Of a DNA stretch of 64,000 nucleotides, positions 43,701 through 50,316 are shown piece by piece. The stretch covers positions 1 through 64,000 of the forward strand of contig JAFPWX010000021.1 of NCBI GenBank assembly GCA_017412645.1. Direction: 5' to 3'. Under the pieces are notes generated by a model. It was not told the origin of the DNA. It saw only the letters and a program-made list of their open reading frames with translations, and ran no database searches. Within the stretch, counting starts at the first letter, position 1. Each line of letters begins with the position of its first letter. This stretch comes from Bacteroidales bacterium. Lineage in GTDB: Bacteria; Bacteroidota; Bacteroidia; Bacteroidales; UBA932. A program made the position numbers and the translations under genes.

Positions 43701-43793
43701 CTTCAGAGTTTCAAAGCTCTGAGCCGTTACGACAGCAGGGATGTGAAAGAGCAGTAGCGCGACAAAAGCCACAAGCGTGCGTAATCTTTTCAT
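40731..43793 (-). CDS. SusC/RagA-family TonB-linked outer-membrane transporter
   Basis: 1020 residues from the ATG at 43793 (MKRLRTLVAFVALLLFHIPA signal peptide). The upstream ATG at 43829 would add twelve hydrophilic residues before the signal, so it is rejected. Order: carboxypeptidase-like domain (ISGKVTESDTGEPIIGAGV), the SusC signature DAVVIGYGTQKKATITGS, the plug with MRGANGVVLITTKKGQAG, then a long beta barrel ending in ALTLGFQFGF. It imports oligosaccharides with TonB energy. It is the first gene of the PUL. A -7 element and a LacI-type palindrome lie upstream, while no sensor or regulator gene accompanies it. Confidence 0.96.
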   Translation of the reverse strand: MKRLRTLVAFVALLLFHIPAVVTAQSFETLKISGKVTESDTGEPIIGAGVQMKASSIGTVTDLNGEYSITVTDPNGILRVSAVGFKTATVDIAGRKVINFTLEPDSESLEDAVVIGYGTQKKATITGSLTTVDSKLLTQNATPSLSNALGGAMPGIITRQSSGEPGYDGATILIRGLGTWVNASPLILVDGVERDINIVNSEEIESFSILKDASATAVYGMRGANGVVLITTKKGQAGKPKITFRTEQSHLRGLRFPDYIEGWEFANLMNEACKVGGVAIPWSDEDIEKFRDGSDPYNYPSVNWTDEVLKKDAFQSINNLSVRGGNETIRYYVSLGFTSQSGLFKEDPTYEYRTNSLSQRYNFRSNVDVNLTKNFSLSLGLAEIIQDRTYPGTPASTIFNALRITSPISFPVRNPDGTFGGGNTSYEWVSPYVLSTNSGFSKQFRSTTQGTVGAKWDLYFITPGLQLEGNFSYDHYYYNEVTRNMTPLIKKYLGPDPVTGEDRYNVIKDEVPLSYRVAGQASNRAYYYDVRLNYNRSFNNHNIGALAMFNRRDYKDLTAGSSTANLPYRRQGWAGRLTYNYKQKYLFDFNFGYNGSENFARGHRYGFFPAWSAGWVPSLEEFWGIKAINHLKIRGSYGFVGNDSVGGERFFYMSTVNKTANGYYFGDSQGFMNGMAELQMGAPNATWEVSQKTDIGVDLEMFKRRLRISADWFYEYRDRILLQRTTIPDIMGAAWGDTPWANIGIMTNTGIDGQIEITDTTPSGFFYSVRGNFTYARNTIVEDDTAYAMFDYQNSRGQSAGGWLGYTALGLFQSQEEIDNSPVQQLGAYTVGDVKYKDMNNDGYINAYDRSWIGRPREPQLMFGFGVTMAYKGFDLSLNFTGAALTDILIDSNSMWPFALDYPGYNVLREYYDHRFIPDGDNTNAKYPVVHNGTSANNYQISTLYQHDASYVKLKTAELGYNMPKRWYASWGIDSIRIFLNGNNLFCLDKLKVVDPESNHLGAAQYPTQRALTLGFQFGF

Positions 43794-43822
43794 ACCTATT
43801 TGTAATTGGTTATTATGATTGT

Positions 43823-43842
43823 TTGCCAAAACGTTTTAGCAA
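43823..43842. promoter_or_regulatory. LacI-family-type operator palindrome before susC
   Basis: TTGCCAAAACGTTTTAGCAA: two 10-base arms around a central CG with one mismatched pair. AAAACGTTTT with a CG centre is the typical LacI-family operator core. It sits between the -7 element and the susC ATG, where a bound repressor would block transcription. Confidence 0.6.
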
Positions 43843-43851
43843 GTTACACCA

Positions 43852-43859
43852 CAAAGTTA
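43852..43859 (-). promoter_or_regulatory. -7 promoter element of the PUL operon
   Basis: TAACTTTG on the minus strand, perfect TAnnTTTG, 58 bases before the susC ATG. The upstream side is a long A/T tract without a clear TTTG. Confidence 0.55.
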
Positions 43860-43904
43860 ACATTTTTTTTACTTTTTTGCCATTTCAGGATTAAAAAAAT
43901 GTCA

Positions 43905-44393
43905 TCAGCGGATTAACTGGTATGCCAGGCGCTCGTCGCCCGATTCCAGATAGATGATGCCACAGTAGGCAAAGCCGTAGCGGTCGATGCAGTGCTGCAT
44001 AATACGGTTGTCGCAATGAGTGTCGACTCGGATGTTGGGATCGCGCTCAAAACACCAGTCCATAACGGTCTTGAATACCCCGTGTACCTCGGGGTAACTG
44101 CCGATGCGGTGCACTACGTGATACGGCAGAGCGTCGTCCTGCCATGCTCCGCCGTCTATGCGGGCATAAGTGGGTTCCGGAGAGGCGATGAAGGCGAAAT
44201 AGCCCACGATTCGACCGTCTTCCAACACCACGAAACCGTTGCCCTTTGCGATATCTTCCAATATCACCTCTTCCGAAGGATACCCGCCAACCCACTGCCC
44301 GTCGTTGCCGGACGCACGCATAATACCCTTGGCCGCGGCCAGGACTGCCATTATCCCGGCAAGGTCTTCGTTATGTGCGGAACGGATGTTCAT
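43905..44393 (-). CDS. GNAT-family N-acetyltransferase
   Basis: 162 residues from the ATG at 44393 (MNIRSAHNEDLAGIMAVL). The acetyl-CoA fold is visible: VVLEDGRIVGYFAFI, then HRIGSYPEVHGVFKTVMDWCF, and the C-terminal CIDRYGFAYCGIIYL. Many homologues are annotated only as GNAT, and the substrate is unknown. It is a single gene, divergent from the operon at 44466. A TATCTTTG element ends five bases before its ATG. A start at an ATG eight codons upstream would fall within that promoter element and is less likely. Confidence 0.9.
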   Translation of the reverse strand: MNIRSAHNEDLAGIMAVLAAAKGIMRASGNDGQWVGGYPSEEVILEDIAKGNGFVVLEDGRIVGYFAFIASPEPTYARIDGGAWQDDALPYHVVHRIGSYPEVHGVFKTVMDWCFERDPNIRVDTHCDNRIMQHCIDRYGFAYCGIIYLESGDERLAYQLIR

Positions 44394-44398
44394 GGAAG

Positions 44399-44406
44399 CA
44401 AAGATA
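44399..44406 (-). promoter_or_regulatory. -7 promoter element of the GNAT gene
   Basis: TATCTTTG on the minus strand, five bases before the ATG at 44393, predicting a leaderless or nearly leaderless mRNA. Confidence 0.5.
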
Positions 44407-44438
44407 TAGCATTTCATCGGATTTACGATAAGATTCGC

Positions 44439-44446
44439 TATCTTTG
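44439..44446 (+). promoter_or_regulatory. -7 promoter element of the DUF1295-to-TSCPD operon
   Basis: TATCTTTG on the plus strand, 19 bases before the ATG at 44466. GGAGG at 44446-44450 lies 15 bases before that ATG and may serve as a distant ribosome binding site. No clear -33. Confidence 0.5.
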
Positions 44447-44465
44447 GAGGATTCAATTTTTTAGA

Positions 44466-45317
44466 ATGAAAGCTGATTACTCCAAAGGCGTAAGTATCGC
44501 TATCATTACGGGCATTTACATCATTGCCGCAGCTGCGGGCGTATTCGTATTCAAGCGCTCTGTCGCAGTAATGCCGGAGGTTCTGGCTCTGCTGCTGGCC
44601 GACATAGCCGCCACCGTCGTCACCTGGGGCTTCGGCCTCGTTTACGAGAATGTGTCGGTGTACGACCCTTACTGGAGCGTGATCCCTCCGGTTGTATTTA
44701 CCATCTGGGCGTTCTACAAGGCCTGCTGGACACTGCCGGTTATCCTGCTGCTGGTGGCGGTATGGTACTGGGGCATACGTCTCACCGGCAACTGGGCCCA
44801 TACGTTCAAGGGTCTCGCCCATGAAGACTGGCGCTATACCAAATACCGCGAAAGTCAGCCCGGACTGTTTTTCCACCTGATCAACTTCTTCGGCCTGAAC
44901 ATGATGCCCACGCTGCTGGTGTTTGCATGCATGCTGCCTGGACTCGGCTTGTTCGAGGCCGATGCTCCAGCCAATCTGCTCACGTTCCTTGGCTTCGTCG
45001 TCTGTCTCTTCTCCGCCACCATCCAACTGGTTGCGGATACACAGGCGCAACGCTTCCGTCTCGCCAATCCCGGGCAAGTCTGCAATGTTGGTCTATGGAA
45101 GCACGGCCGGCATCCGAACTACTTCGGAGAAGTCCAGATGTGGTGGGGAGTTTGGCTGATGTACGCATCCCTGTGTGGCTTTGACTGGCTCATTCTGGCA
45201 CCTATCGCCATGACGGCACTATTCCTCTTCATAAGTATCCCATTGATGGAAAGCCGTCAGTTGCAGAATAAACCCGCCTACGCGGAATACAGGAAAAATA
45301 CAAGAATACTGATATGA
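44466..45317 (+). CDS. DUF1295 membrane protein (steroid-reductase/ICMT-like fold)
   Basis: 283 residues with about seven membrane helices. The C-terminal block VGLWKHGRHPNYFGEVQMWW is the DUF1295 signature, related to the NADPH/SAM-binding end of steroid reductases and isoprenylcysteine methyltransferases. FGLVYENVSVYDPYWSVIPP is the typical N-terminal motif of the group. No bacterial substrate is established for this family to my knowledge. It lacks the HYFHR motif seen in the 5-alpha-reductase at 26283, so it is not a second copy of that enzyme. First gene of a six-gene operon, overlapping the channel gene by four bases. Confidence 0.88.
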   Translation: MKADYSKGVSIAIITGIYIIAAAAGVFVFKRSVAVMPEVLALLLADIAATVVTWGFGLVYENVSVYDPYWSVIPPVVFTIWAFYKACWTLPVILLLVAVWYWGIRLTGNWAHTFKGLAHEDWRYTKYRESQPGLFFHLINFFGLNMMPTLLVFACMLPGLGLFEADAPANLLTFLGFVVCLFSATIQLVADTQAQRFRLANPGQVCNVGLWKHGRHPNYFGEVQMWWGVWLMYASLCGFDWLILAPIAMTALFLFISIPLMESRQLQNKPAYAEYRKNTRILI

Positions 45318-46045
45318 GAAAGAAGATTTACGGCTTACTTGAATCTGCAAGAGACGGCGACTGGTACGACATCCTGATGCTAGTGGCCATCCTGGTCAGC
45401 GTAGTTCCGCTGATGTTCGTGGAGGAGTATCCGGTGTTCAGGGTTATCGAGATCGTTACGGTGTCCATCTTCATAGTGGACTACATCCTTCGCTGGATAA
45501 CTGCGGACTACCGCCTGCAAAAGGGCGGCTGGTCGTTCGTCATATACCCGTTCACCGCATGGGCCGTCATCGACCTGCTATCCATCCTTCCGGCACTCAG
45601 TCTCATCAACCGCGGATTCAAGATTCTGCGAATCACCCGTCTGCTCAGGATACTCCGCCTTTTCAAACTCATACGCTATTCCGACAAGATAGAGGTGCTT
45701 GGAAAGGTTATCCGAAAGGAAAAGGGCGTGCTGCTTACTGTGCTGGGAATCGCAGTATTCTACGTGTTTGTAACCGCGCTCATCATGTTCAACGTGGAAC
45801 CGCACGTGAACCCGGTAACCGGCGCCACTACCTTCGCCACCTTCTTCGACGCTTTGTACTGGGCTACGGTTACACTAACCACCGTTGGCTACGGCGACAT
45901 GATTCCCGCGACCGACATCGGCCGTTTCGTGAGCATGCTCTCGTCCCTCTTCGGAGTGGCCATCATCGCCCTGCCCTCCGGTGTTATCACCGCCAGCTAT
46001 CTGGAAGAACTACGCAACCTCAAAAAGAATAAGAAAGACGAATGA
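45314..46045 (+). CDS. voltage-gated-type potassium channel
   Basis: 243 residues, six transmembrane segments and a pore loop. The K+ filter is TTVGYGDM (189-196). S4 carries regularly spaced positive residues (RGFKILRITRLLRILRLFKLIR, R100 to R121; given here as the 20-residue core from 102 in sequence order with its flanks), so it is a Kv-like voltage sensor. The protein ends soon after S6 with a short Lys-rich tail, so no RCK or cyclic-nucleotide domain regulates it. Four-base overlaps on both sides place it between the DUF1295 and YccF genes. Confidence 0.93.
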   Translation: MRKKIYGLLESARDGDWYDILMLVAILVSVVPLMFVEEYPVFRVIEIVTVSIFIVDYILRWITADYRLQKGGWSFVIYPFTAWAVIDLLSILPALSLINRGFKILRITRLLRILRLFKLIRYSDKIEVLGKVIRKEKGVLLTVLGIAVFYVFVTALIMFNVEPHVNPVTGATTFATFFDALYWATVTLTTVGYGDMIPATDIGRFVSMLSSLFGVAIIALPSGVITASYLEELRNLKKNKKDE

Positions 46046-46413
46046 AACTCATCGGCAACATATTCTGGCTTATTTTGGGCGGCTTTTTGATCGCCCTCGT
46101 TTACTACCTCATCGGCCTGCTGATGTGCGCCACGGTAGTCGGCATTCCCTTCGGTGTGCAGTTATTCAAGTTGGGCACCTTCTCGCTCTGGCCGTTTGGC
46201 CGCGAGATGGAGTACGGTCCCGGTGAGCCCGGCTGCCTCTCCACGGTCATGAACCTGATTTGGATAGTGGCTGGCTGGTGGGAAGTGGCCTTACTGCACC
46301 TGGTTGCCGGTTTGCTGTTCTGCATTTCCGTCGTGGGTATTCCTTTTGGGATGCAGCATTTCAAAATGGCCCTTTCGTCCATTTCCCCGTTCGGTCAGGT
46401 TATCAAGAGCTAA
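46042..46413 (+). CDS. YccF-family inner membrane protein
   Basis: 123 residues built of two YccF repeats, each with a membrane helix and the motif VVGIPFGxQxFK (VVGIPFGVQLFKLG at about 34-47 and VVGIPFGMQHFKMA at about 99-112), each followed by a SxxPFG segment. YccF proteins are small membrane proteins of unknown function. The start overlaps the channel stop by four bases, and the HD gene starts two bases downstream. Confidence 0.93.
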   Translation: MKLIGNIFWLILGGFLIALVYYLIGLLMCATVVGIPFGVQLFKLGTFSLWPFGREMEYGPGEPGCLSTVMNLIWIVAGWWEVALLHLVAGLLFCISVVGIPFGMQHFKMALSSISPFGQVIKS

Positions 46414-46415
46414 AA

Positions 46416-47039
46416 ATGATTCCAGAGGCGCTCAGGCAATACGTTGAGACGGGGATCATCCCCCGTTATGCGGCCTTCGACAAGGCGCACCGGGAAGACC
46501 ATGTGCGGTCGGTGATTTCCCGCGCGCTTGCCATGGGGGCTCGGTACGACGTCGACGAGGGCATGCTATACGCAGCGGCGGCTTTCCATGATCTGGGGCT
46601 GGCCGTCTGCCGGGAGACGCATCACCTCGAAAGCGGCCGCATCATACGAAGCGACGCCCGCCTGCCAGAGTGGTTCTCCCCCGGGCAGATAGAGACGATC
46701 GCCCAGGCGGCGGAGGACCACCGGGCCTCGGCCAAAACCGCTCCCAGGAGCATCTACGGCCGTCTCGTGGCCGAGGCCGACAGGATGATAGTTCCGGAAA
46801 CCATCATACGTCGCACCGTCCAGTTCGGGCTCTCACACTATCCCGAACTCGACCGCGAAGGGCATTGGCAGCGCACACTTGAGCATCTGCACGAAAAATA
46901 CGCCGAAGGCGGATATCTTCACCTGTTGATTCCAGGTTCGCCCAACGAAGAGCCTCTGGCCCGATTGCGCGCCATAATCAAGGACACTTCCCTACTACGG
47001 AAGATGTTCGAAGATATTTATTCAGAAGAACTGTCATGA
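46416..47039 (+). CDS. HD-domain hydrolase
   Basis: 207 residues from the ATG at 46416. Metal-binding HD pattern: H25 or H29 in AHREDHVRSV, H58-D59 in AAFHDLGL, H68/H69 after CRET, and a later Asp in VAEADRMIV. The HD superfamily hydrolyses phosphoesters, mostly of nucleotides, and the cyclic-dinucleotide and dNTPase branches cannot be separated here. It is translated together with a DNPH1-like nucleotide hydrolase (ATGA overlap), which favours a nucleotide substrate. No membrane segment or effector domain is present. Confidence 0.87.
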   Translation: MIPEALRQYVETGIIPRYAAFDKAHREDHVRSVISRALAMGARYDVDEGMLYAAAAFHDLGLAVCRETHHLESGRIIRSDARLPEWFSPGQIETIAQAAEDHRASAKTAPRSIYGRLVAEADRMIVPETIIRRTVQFGLSHYPELDREGHWQRTLEHLHEKYAEGGYLHLLIPGSPNEEPLARLRAIIKDTSLLRKMFEDIYSEELS

Positions 47040-47467
47040 AAATCTACTTTGCAGGATCCATTCGCGGAGGCCGGGAAGACGCGGCCCTATACGCACGTCT
47101 GATCGCCTACATTCAGCGCACCGACACCGTTCTCACCGAGCATATCGGGAATCTGTCGCTCAGCGCCAAGGAAGGCAGCGTGCCCAGGAGTCTTAAGGAC
47201 GGAGCCAATGTAGACCAGGCCATATATGAAGAGGATTCCGCCTGGCTGCGCGAGGCGGATATGGTTATTGCCGAATGTACCACTCCTTCGCTCGGAGTTG
47301 GCTACGAAATGGCCTATGCCGAACGCTTCGGGAAGCCGGTGCATATTTTTTACGACAGTTCCCGCACCCGGCTTTCGGCCATGCTCACCGGCAATGAATA
47401 TTTTCACATTCACCCATATTCCAGCGAAGAGGAAATCTACCCGGAGTTGGACAAAATCCTGAAATAA
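47036..47467 (+). CDS. 2'-deoxynucleoside 5'-phosphate N-hydrolase (DNPH1/RCL-like)
   Basis: 143 residues of the nucleoside 2-deoxyribosyltransferase fold. YFAGSIRGGREDAALY carries the phosphate-binding Ser and Arg. LREADMVIAECTTPSLGVGYEMAYAE carries the Asp and the catalytic Glu (in GVGYEMAYA). DNPH1 cleaves the N-glycosidic bond of deoxynucleoside monophosphates, including modified ones, and so cleans the dNTP precursor pool. The gene overlaps the HD hydrolase gene by four bases and is one base from the TSCPD gene. A deoxyribosyltransferase activity remains possible. Confidence 0.88.
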   Translation: MKIYFAGSIRGGREDAALYARLIAYIQRTDTVLTEHIGNLSLSAKEGSVPRSLKDGANVDQAIYEEDSAWLREADMVIAECTTPSLGVGYEMAYAERFGKPVHIFYDSSRTRLSAMLTGNEYFHIHPYSSEEEIYPELDKILK

Positions 47468-47468
47468 A

Positions 47469-47768
47469 ATGATTGGAGAAGATTACCAGATAGTTTCTGA
47501 TGCTATTGGGGCAAACGGTATGCGCCACATTACCGCCGTCCCCAGCGTACTTGTGTGTTCAGTTCAGATAGATTTCGATCTCGATGCCGAAGGCCGCATC
47601 CACAATCTCGTTTATACCCGTGGCTGCAACGGTAATCTCCAGGCCATAGGCCGCCTGCTCGAAGGCATGCCTGCCGCCCAGGCCGCCGACACCCTCTCGG
47701 GCGTAAACTGCAGCGGCCGCGGCACCTCCTGCACCGATCAGCTTTCCCGTATTCTTAAGAGCCTTTAG
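47469..47768 (+). CDS. TSCPD-domain protein (TIGR03905-type)
   Basis: 99 residues. The whole protein is a TSCPD domain: YTRGCNGNLQAIGRLLEGM, then the GVNCSGRGTSCTDQL signature near the C-terminus. Cysteines sit where the domain binds metal. TSCPD domains also occur at the C-terminus of B12-dependent ribonucleotide reductases, so a link to deoxynucleotide metabolism is plausible and agrees with the two upstream genes. Last gene of the operon. Its stop is 18 bases from the convergent radC stop, with no terminator visible. Confidence 0.9.
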   Translation: MIGEDYQIVSDAIGANGMRHITAVPSVLVCSVQIDFDLDAEGRIHNLVYTRGCNGNLQAIGRLLEGMPAAQAADTLSGVNCSGRGTSCTDQLSRILKSL

Positions 47769-47786
47769 GCCCTCCTGCCAAATAAA

Positions 47787-48473
47787 CTACCGTTCGTACC
47801 GATGATCCTCGTGAAAGGAGTAGAAGGAGTCGTCGGAAACCACCACGTGGTCCAGCAGTGACAGGTCGAAGCGGTCGCAGGCTTCGCGCAGTTCGGTGGT
47901 GTGCACTATGTCGGCTCTGCTGGGATTAGGATTTCCGGATGGATGGTTGTGCACTACCGCCACGGCAAATGCGCCGCGGTCGAGCGCACCCTTCACAACG
48001 CGACGCACATCAAAGGTGGTAGAATTCCCGGAACCGGAAGTAACCCTGTCGCATCCCAGATAATACCAGGAAGCATTCAGATACACCACCCAGAACTCCT
48101 CATGGTCCAGGCCCTTGAGGCGCGGAAGCATGAGGTCGTAAACCATGCGGGCGCAGGTAACCGGCCGTTTATCAGCCTGTACCCCTTCTAACATAAATCG
48201 CCGCGCCAGCTCGCATGCGGCCAGCAGCGTGCACGCCTTCCCCGACCCTATTCCTGGCACCGAGCACAATTCCTGAAAGCTTAAGGCAAAGAGTCTGGAA
48301 AGACTCCCCTCCACCCGACCAAGCAGGCGCTGGGCCATCTCCAGTGCGCTCTCCCCTTCCCTTCCACTACGAAACAGCACTGCCAGCAGCTCCCCGTTGC
48401 TCAAGGCCGGGGCACCATGCGACTTCATCTTTTCGCGGGGCCTCTCCTCAGAAAACAGATCCAGTATTTTCAT
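47787..48473 (-). CDS. radC: RadC/JAB-domain protein
   Basis: 228 residues from the ATG at 48473 (MKILDLFSEERPREKM). N-terminal helix-hairpin-helix region (SVPGIGSGKACTLLAACEL) and a C-terminal JAMM/MPN metal site: E126 in HEEFWVVYL, H175 and H177 in VVHNHPSGNPNPSRAD, D188. Despite the name, a DNA-repair role is not established, and the fold suggests a metalloprotease-like or nuclease-linked function. The product is complete. Its promoter was not recognised in the 159-base gap before mraZ, which it shares with the divergent cell-division cluster. Confidence 0.95.
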   Translation of the reverse strand: MKILDLFSEERPREKMKSHGAPALSNGELLAVLFRSGREGESALEMAQRLLGRVEGSLSRLFALSFQELCSVPGIGSGKACTLLAACELARRFMLEGVQADKRPVTCARMVYDLMLPRLKGLDHEEFWVVYLNASWYYLGCDRVTSGSGNSTTFDVRRVVKGALDRGAFAVAVVHNHPSGNPNPSRADIVHTTELREACDRFDLSLLDHVVVSDDSFYSFHEDHRYER

Positions 48474-48544
48474 AGCCCGCAATATGCAAAAAAACACCTC
48501 CCGGCACATTCAAAAACAGAAAAATCAACTTTATAAACAAAAGC

Positions 48545-48553
48545 TGTGGATAA
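48545..48553 (-). promoter_or_regulatory. single DnaA-box match upstream of mraZ
   Basis: TTATCCACA on the minus strand matches the DnaA box TTATNCACA exactly. It overlaps the first GTGGA repeat of the putative MraZ operator. It could couple division genes to replication, but could also be chance overlap with the repeat. Confidence 0.4.
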
Positions 48554-48592
48554 CTTTGTGGAAAAAATTGTAAGAATGTGGAAGAAAGTGGA
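48546..48592 (+). promoter_or_regulatory. GTGGA repeats, putative MraZ operator
   Basis: GTGGA at 48546, 48558, 48578 and 48588. The last three are phased by 10 bases (20 then 10), with AAAGTGGAAA at the last copy. MraZ is known to bind short G-rich direct repeats with 10-base spacing upstream of its own gene. The array ends just before the -7 element of mraZ. Confidence 0.6.
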
Positions 48593-48603
48593 AAATTTAT
48601 TCT

Positions 48604-48611
48604 TACCTTTG
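48604..48611 (+). promoter_or_regulatory. -7 promoter element of the division cluster
   Basis: TACCTTTG, perfect TAnnTTTG, 21 bases before the mraZ ATG. A second match, TAACTTTG, lies at 48551-48558. Confidence 0.55.
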
Positions 48612-48632
48612 CAACACTTGCGTATATGAATT

Positions 48633-49085
48633 ATGACCTCGTTCATCGGTAAATACACATCCCGGCTCGACGAAAAGGGCAGACTGGTGTTCCCCGCACC
48701 TTTAAAGGGATTGTTATCTCCCGATTCCGACACTCGGTTCGTGGTCAAAAAGGACATCTTCCGTCCCTGTCTGGAAATGCTCACCTTCGGGGAGTGGACA
48801 GCTCAGACAGATGCCATGAAGGCCCGGCTCGATTTCCTGAATCCAAAACACGCAAGGTTCTGGAGCCATTACACTAGCGAGAACTACATCGTGCGTCCCG
48901 ACGACAAACTCGGCCGCATCAGCATCCCGCGTGAGCTCCTGGATTACATCGGTGCAACCAAAGAGGTGGTTTTCTCCGGCGGCGTGTTCAAGATCGAGAT
49001 CTGGTCCAAGGAAGGTTACGAAGCCAATCAGATTACTCAGAACGAATTCATTGCCATCGCGGAAAGCCTGTCTCAGAGTAGATAG
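48633..49085 (+). CDS. mraZ: transcriptional regulator MraZ
   Basis: 150 residues with two AbrB-like SpoVT half-domains: FIGKYTSRLDEKGRLVFPA at the N-terminus, and DDKLGRISIPRELLDYIG in the second half, each with the DxKGR-type DNA-contact motif. MraZ represses or activates the division and cell wall cluster by binding repeats upstream of itself, and such repeats are visible at 48546-48592. The gene opens the cluster, and rsmH starts 12 bases after its stop. Confidence 0.96.
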   Translation: MTSFIGKYTSRLDEKGRLVFPAPLKGLLSPDSDTRFVVKKDIFRPCLEMLTFGEWTAQTDAMKARLDFLNPKHARFWSHYTSENYIVRPDDKLGRISIPRELLDYIGATKEVVFSGGVFKIEIWSKEGYEANQITQNEFIAIAESLSQSR

Positions 49086-49097
49086 GAGTTCCAACAG

Positions 49098-49949
49098 ATG
49101 AGCGTGTACCATAACCCAGTCCTGCTCTCCGAGAGCATCTCCAACCTCATTACCAATCCCGCGGGAACCTACGCCGACGCAACCTTCGGCGGAGGCGGCC
49201 ATAGCAGGGAAATACTCAGCCGGCTTAACGGAAACGGTCGTCTCATCGGCTTCGACCGCGACTCCGACGCCCAGGCCAATGCTCCGAAGGATCCCCGCTT
49301 CACCTTTGTTCACAACAACTTCAGATTCATACATAACTACACCCTTCTGCTCGCTCCGGAAGGGCTCGACGGCGTCCTGGCCGATCTCGGGGTGTCGTCC
49401 CATCAGTTCGATACGGCGGAAAGGGGCTTCTCGTTCCGCTTCAGTGCTCCGTTGGATATGCGAATGAACGTGCAGGGCCATCTGACGGCAGCGGACATTG
49501 TCAATTCATATACGCAAGACGAGTTGGAAAAGATTCTCAGGCTCTATGGCGAGTTGTCCGGAGCCGCACGCGTGGCCGGACTCATTGTCTCGGCTCGCGC
49601 CAAAGCTCCAATTCTCTCCACAGATGATCTGGACAATGCCGTTGCCCCGGCCCTGCCGTCTTTCGCCGAGCACAAAGTCCTGGCAAAAATCTACCAGGCC
49701 CTTCGCATTGAGGTCAACGGCGAGATGCGCGCCCTGGACAAGTTCCTCGCAGGAGCACTCGAATCGCTCAAGCCCGGCGGCCGTCTGGCTGTGATTACCT
49801 ATCACTCCCTCGAAGACCGCGCAGTGAAGGTATTCATGAAAGAAAACATGCGCCTGGTAACGCGCAAACCCATAGAACCCTCGGAAGAGGAGATATCAGA
49901 AAACACCCGCGCCCGCAGCGCCAAGCTGCGCGTCGCAGAAAAAGCATAG
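49098..49949 (+). CDS. rsmH: 16S rRNA m4C1402 methyltransferase
   Basis: 283 residues, the MraW/RsmH family, which methylates N4 of C1402 in 16S rRNA using SAM. HNPVLLSESI at the start, the SAM motif DATFGGGGHSREIL, LADLGVSSHQFDTAERGFSF and the C-terminal ITYHSLEDRAVKVFM are diagnostic. It is slightly shorter than most family members (about 300 residues). The ftsL gene follows one base after its stop. Confidence 0.97.
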   Translation: MSVYHNPVLLSESISNLITNPAGTYADATFGGGGHSREILSRLNGNGRLIGFDRDSDAQANAPKDPRFTFVHNNFRFIHNYTLLLAPEGLDGVLADLGVSSHQFDTAERGFSFRFSAPLDMRMNVQGHLTAADIVNSYTQDELEKILRLYGELSGAARVAGLIVSARAKAPILSTDDLDNAVAPALPSFAEHKVLAKIYQALRIEVNGEMRALDKFLAGALESLKPGGRLAVITYHSLEDRAVKVFMKENMRLVTRKPIEPSEEEISENTRARSAKLRVAEKA

Positions 49950-49950
49950 T

Positions 49951-50316
49951 ATGGCCGAAGAAAGCGCAGCACGCAAATGGAAACTCTCCGACGTAGGAGT
50001 CTTCCTGAAGAACAGCCTCCTGGCAATAGTCAGGGGTCAGTTCCTCATGCGCCTGCGCATCGACGAATACTTCATACATATAGTTTATGTGTTCTTCCTC
50101 ATGGCAATGCTCATCCTCATCAGCCTGGGAGTCGAGAACTCCCTCAACAAGGTGGAAGAGAACAAGCAGACCCTCAAGGAACTCCGCATAATCTGGTCCG
50201 ACAAGACCTTTGAAATGGCCGGCGTGAGCAGCCGGAGCGAAGTTGAACGCAAGCTCTCGGAAATGGGTTCTAAGCTCGGAGAACCCGACCGGAGCGCAAC
50301 CGTACTGAACAAATGA
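49951..50316 (+). CDS. ftsL: FtsL-like cell division protein
   Basis: 121 residues: a basic cytoplasmic N-terminus, one transmembrane helix at about 47-63 (IVYVFFLMAMLILISLGVE), then a short periplasmic coiled coil (SLNKVEENKQTLKELRI). Sequence conservation in FtsL is low, so the call rests on this topology and on position between rsmH and ftsI. It should form the FtsQLB-type complex that activates FtsWI, though no ftsB gene is nearby. The stop overlaps the ftsI start by four bases. Confidence 0.85.
   Translation: MAEESAARKWKLSDVGVFLKNSLLAIVRGQFLMRLRIDEYFIHIVYVFFLMAMLILISLGVENSLNKVEENKQTLKELRIIWSDKTFEMAGVSSRSEVERKLSEMGSKLGEPDRSATVLNK

Noticed and set aside
43794-43829. Upstream ATG of susC at 43829
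   Set aside because: It would add twelve hydrophilic residues before the signal peptide and begin inside the LacI-type palindrome region.
44466-45317. A second steroid 5-alpha-reductase
   Set aside because: It has the DUF1295 end block (RHPNYFGE) but lacks the HYFHR and the GGLFRYV motifs that mark the enzyme at 26283.
48545-48553. Possible replication origin at the DnaA box near mraZ
   Set aside because: Only one exact box, no unwinding element and no dnaA/dnaN nearby. The other TGTGG repeats fit an MraZ operator better.
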